Made by a program: the position numbers and the translations under genes. From the NCBI GenBank assembly GCA_947472635.1, contig CANJDY010000084.1, positions 1-9,306 of the forward strand: 9,306 nt of DNA. The letters are read 5' to 3'. Below, piece after piece: positions 7,225 through 9,306 of this stretch; positions within the stretch are counted from its first letter, which is position 1; each line of letters starts with the position of its first letter. This DNA is from Chitinophagaceae bacterium (GTDB taxonomy: Bacteria > Bacteroidota > Bacteroidia > Chitinophagales > Chitinophagaceae). The notes below the pieces were generated by a model. The model ran no database searches and was not told where the DNA came from. It saw nothing but the letters and a program-made list of their open reading frames with translations.

Positions 7225-8028
7225 ATGCCCATTGTACATACCAACGGAATAGATTTATATTATGAACAGCAAGGTTCGGGAGAACCCCTACTACTCATCA
7301 TGGGAATTACCGCTACTGGATCGGTGTGGGAAAAACATGTAGCATACTGGCAAAAAAAATTCACTTGTATTACAGTGGACAATAGGGGTGTAGGCTTATC
7401 CGACCAACCCGAAGGACCATACACCACCGAACTATTGGCTGATGATTATGCGGGATTATTGGATGCACTTCAATTGGAAAAAGTGAGGGTAATTGGTTGT
7501 TCCATGGGAAGTACCATTGCCCAGCAACTGGCCATTCGGCATCCTCAAAAAGTGGAATCTATGGTGTTGATGTGCCCATGGGCAAGGTGTGATAATATGG
7601 CCAAAGGCATTTTTCAGCAAATGATCAATAGTAAGAAAAATTTGGATCCAGCTTCATTTAGTTTGTTTATTCAATTGTTGATTTTTTCAAAAGCTTCTTG
7701 GGATGATGAAACGATCTTCGCTTCAATGGTCAATGATCGTAATCAGGCCTCGACAGCTACTCCCACACAAACCTTACAAGGACTGATGGGCCAGGCAGCT
7801 GCTTGTATCCATCACAATGCGCTGGACCAACTGGCCAACATTCAACAGCCTGTTTTGGTCATTGGGGGAAGAGAAGATATTTTTACTCCGCTGTGGATGG
7901 CCAATGAAGTGGCTGCTGCTATTCCCCATTCGGAATTGCATTTGTATGAGGGGAGCGGACATGCATTTCATTGGGAACAGATAGCTGATTTTAATGAAAG
8001 GGTTAGCCAGTTTTTAATCAATCATTAA
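7225..8028 (+). CDS. Alpha/beta-fold hydrolase (267 aa)
   Basis: This is a complete alpha/beta hydrolase of normal length with a full catalytic triad. The nucleophile elbow is GCSMGS (91-96) with Ser93, the acid is Asp218 in GGREDIF, and the His is His246 in GSGHAFHWEQ. The oxyanion-side segment LLLIMGITATGSVW (22-35) and DNRGVGLSDQP (52-62) are typical of the 3-oxoadipate enol-lactonase/RutD-like branch. There is no signal peptide, so it should be cytoplasmic. It starts 10 bases after the IolE-like gene. Because that gene and the epimerase imply sugar chemistry, a lactonase or sugar-ester hydrolase role is reasonable, but the family is too broad to assign a substrate. Confidence 0.88.
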   Translation: MPIVHTNGIDLYYEQQGSGEPLLLIMGITATGSVWEKHVAYWQKKFTCITVDNRGVGLSDQPEGPYTTELLADDYAGLLDALQLEKVRVIGCSMGSTIAQQLAIRHPQKVESMVLMCPWARCDNMAKGIFQQMINSKKNLDPASFSLFIQLLIFSKASWDDETIFASMVNDRNQASTATPTQTLQGLMGQAAACIHHNALDQLANIQQPVLVIGGREDIFTPLWMANEVAAAIPHSELHLYEGSGHAFHWEQIADFNERVSQFLINH

Positions 8029-8094
8029 TTTTTTTATAACAATCGATTTCATTGCTTACTATCAAACCATTTATCCTTCATTAAAAAAAATCGT

Positions 8095-9306
8095 ATGAAT
8101 TCAACACAATTGAATACCGACAACACATCTGCTGATGAGCAGGGAAAAAAGCTGCTTTTTTGGGGATGTTTCATCGCATTAACTGCTACCGCTTTTGGAT
8201 TTGTTTTCCGTGCATTTATTATGCACGATTGGGGCACTCAGTTTGGGTTAAGTAAAACCCAGCAGGGAGAAATATTCGGAGTAGGATTTTGGCCTTTCGG
8301 AATTAGCATCGTCTTTTTTAGTTTAATCATTGATAAAATTGGGTACAAAAAATCAATGGTTTTTGCATTTGTCTGCCATATTCTTTCGGTGGCAATTACC
8401 ATTTTTGCCACTGGTTATTGGATGCTTTTTGCAGGTACTTTTTTATTCGCGCTGGGTAATGGCGCAGTGGAAGCAGTGGTGAATCCTGTAGTGGCTACTA
8501 TGTTTCCAAAAGAAAAAACCAAGTGGTTGAATATATTGCACGCCGGTTGGCCTGCAGGCATGGTAGTAGGTGGATTGCTAGGGATATTTATGATTAACCA
8601 GCATTTTCCTTGGCAATTGATTATCGGATTTGTGCTGGTTCCTGCAATCATTTATGGTTGGATTATCGCAAAGCGTACTTTTCCAATTAATGAGCGGGTA
8701 GAGGCCGGCGTTAGTTATTTAGAAATGTTGAAAGAAGTGGGCATTTTGGGTGCATTGATTATCGCTGCGCTTTGTTCGTTTCAGTTAGGCAGTCTTTTTC
8801 AATGGTCCTTTACCGTTAGTGTTATCATCACCTTGGCCCTTACCGGTATTTTTGGATATTTTGTACGCTCTTTAGGCAGACCGCTTTTAATTCTTTTGCT
8901 GGCAATTATGATTCCGCTGGCTACCACGGAGTTGGGTACAGATAGTTGGATAACAGATTTAATGACACCGGCGATGATGCAAATGGGCTTACAGGGTGGA
9001 TGGGTATTGATTTACACCTCTATTATTATGGCCCTACTACGTTTTTATGCTGGACCCATTGTTCATAAACTTTCTCCCATCGGCTTGCTGGTAGCTGGTT
9101 CATTGATTGCCGTAACAGGATTGGTACTCCTTTCCTATTCAACGGGATTTTTAATCATTATTGCCGCTACCATTTACGCATTGGGTAAAACATTTTTCTG
9201 GCCTACGATGTTGGGAGTAGTATCCGAACAATTTCCAAAGGGAGGAGCCCTCGCCATCAATTTCACCGGAGCGGTGGGTATGATGGGTGTGGGCGTTATC
9301 GGCGCG
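8095..9306 (+). CDS. MFS transporter, 3' end beyond the window (404+ aa)
   Basis: An open frame from the ATG at 8095 runs without a stop to the last base and gives 404 residues rich in hydrophobic helices. The first membrane segment begins at about residue 20 (LLFWGCFIALTATAFGFVF), and roughly ten or eleven segments are present before the cut. Features that fit the major facilitator superfamily are DKIGYKK between helices 2 and 3, followed by GNGAVEAVVNPVVATMFP and WLNILHAGWPAGMVVGGLLG. The latter two recall the fucose-permease-like sugar:H+ branch (an Asn-Pro helix followed by LN...G...G). MFS proteins of this branch are usually a little over 400 residues, so only the last one or two helices are missing. 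The gap of 66 A/T-rich bases before it is the longest in the cluster and could hold its own promoter, though no consensus match is clear. It probably imports the sugar or keto-sugar processed by the genes before it. Confidence 0.85.
   Translation, partial: MNSTQLNTDNTSADEQGKKLLFWGCFIALTATAFGFVFRAFIMHDWGTQFGLSKTQQGEIFGVGFWPFGISIVFFSLIIDKIGYKKSMVFAFVCHILSVAITIFATGYWMLFAGTFLFALGNGAVEAVVNPVVATMFPKEKTKWLNILHAGWPAGMVVGGLLGIFMINQHFPWQLIIGFVLVPAIIYGWIIAKRTFPINERVEAGVSYLEMLKEVGILGALIIAALCSFQLGSLFQWSFTVSVIITLALTGIFGYFVRSLGRPLLILLLAIMIPLATTELGTDSWITDLMTPAMMQMGLQGGWVLIYTSIIMALLRFYAGPIVHKLSPIGLLVAGSLIAVTGLVLLSYSTGFLIIIAATIYALGKTFFWPTMLGVVSEQFPKGGALAINFTGAVGMMGVGVIGA

Overview
The window looks like a piece of a Bacteroidota chromosome, probably from the Chitinophagaceae or a close relative. 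Three things point there: moderate-to-low GC, A/T-rich gene starts with no Shine-Dalgarno sequence, and gene families typical of that phylum (a PVC-type dehydrogenase/cytochrome c protein, an exported ThuA-domain protein, paired TIM-barrel sugar isomerases). This assignment is inferred from gene content and style, not from a marker gene.

All recognisable genes lie on the + strand, with gaps of only 10 to 66 bases, so the region reads as one operon or two. In order it holds: a likely C-terminal tail of an upstream gene (1-75); a large phosphomannose-isomerase-like cupin (110-1324); a 1057-residue exported protein joining a degenerate SGNH domain, a beta-propeller dehydrogenase-like domain, a helical-repeat segment and a C-terminal cytochrome c (1380-4553); an exported ThuA-domain protein (4610-5488); a TIM barrel with the full residue set of D-tagatose/D-psicose 3-epimerases (5506-6357); a second, IolE-like TIM barrel (6387-7214); an alpha/beta hydrolase (7225-8028); and an MFS transporter cut by the window end (8095-9306). 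There are no gene-free stretches over 300 bases. I saw no RNA genes, CRISPR arrays, insertion sequences or convincing terminators. No match to the Bacteroidota promoter consensus was good enough to call.

Taken together the genes suggest a carbohydrate or polyol catabolic locus. A periplasmic redox protein and an exported ThuA protein would act on the substrate outside the cytoplasm, an MFS carrier would import a monosaccharide-sized product, and cytoplasmic isomerases and a hydrolase (possibly a lactonase) would carry it into central metabolism. ThuA proteins and IolE-like TIM barrels are associated with keto-sugar and inositol-type chemistry, which makes an oxidised (keto-) sugar a reasonable working intermediate. 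The substrate cannot be read from the sequence. No polysaccharide hydrolase, SusCD pair or Gfo/Idh/MocA dehydrogenase lies inside the window.
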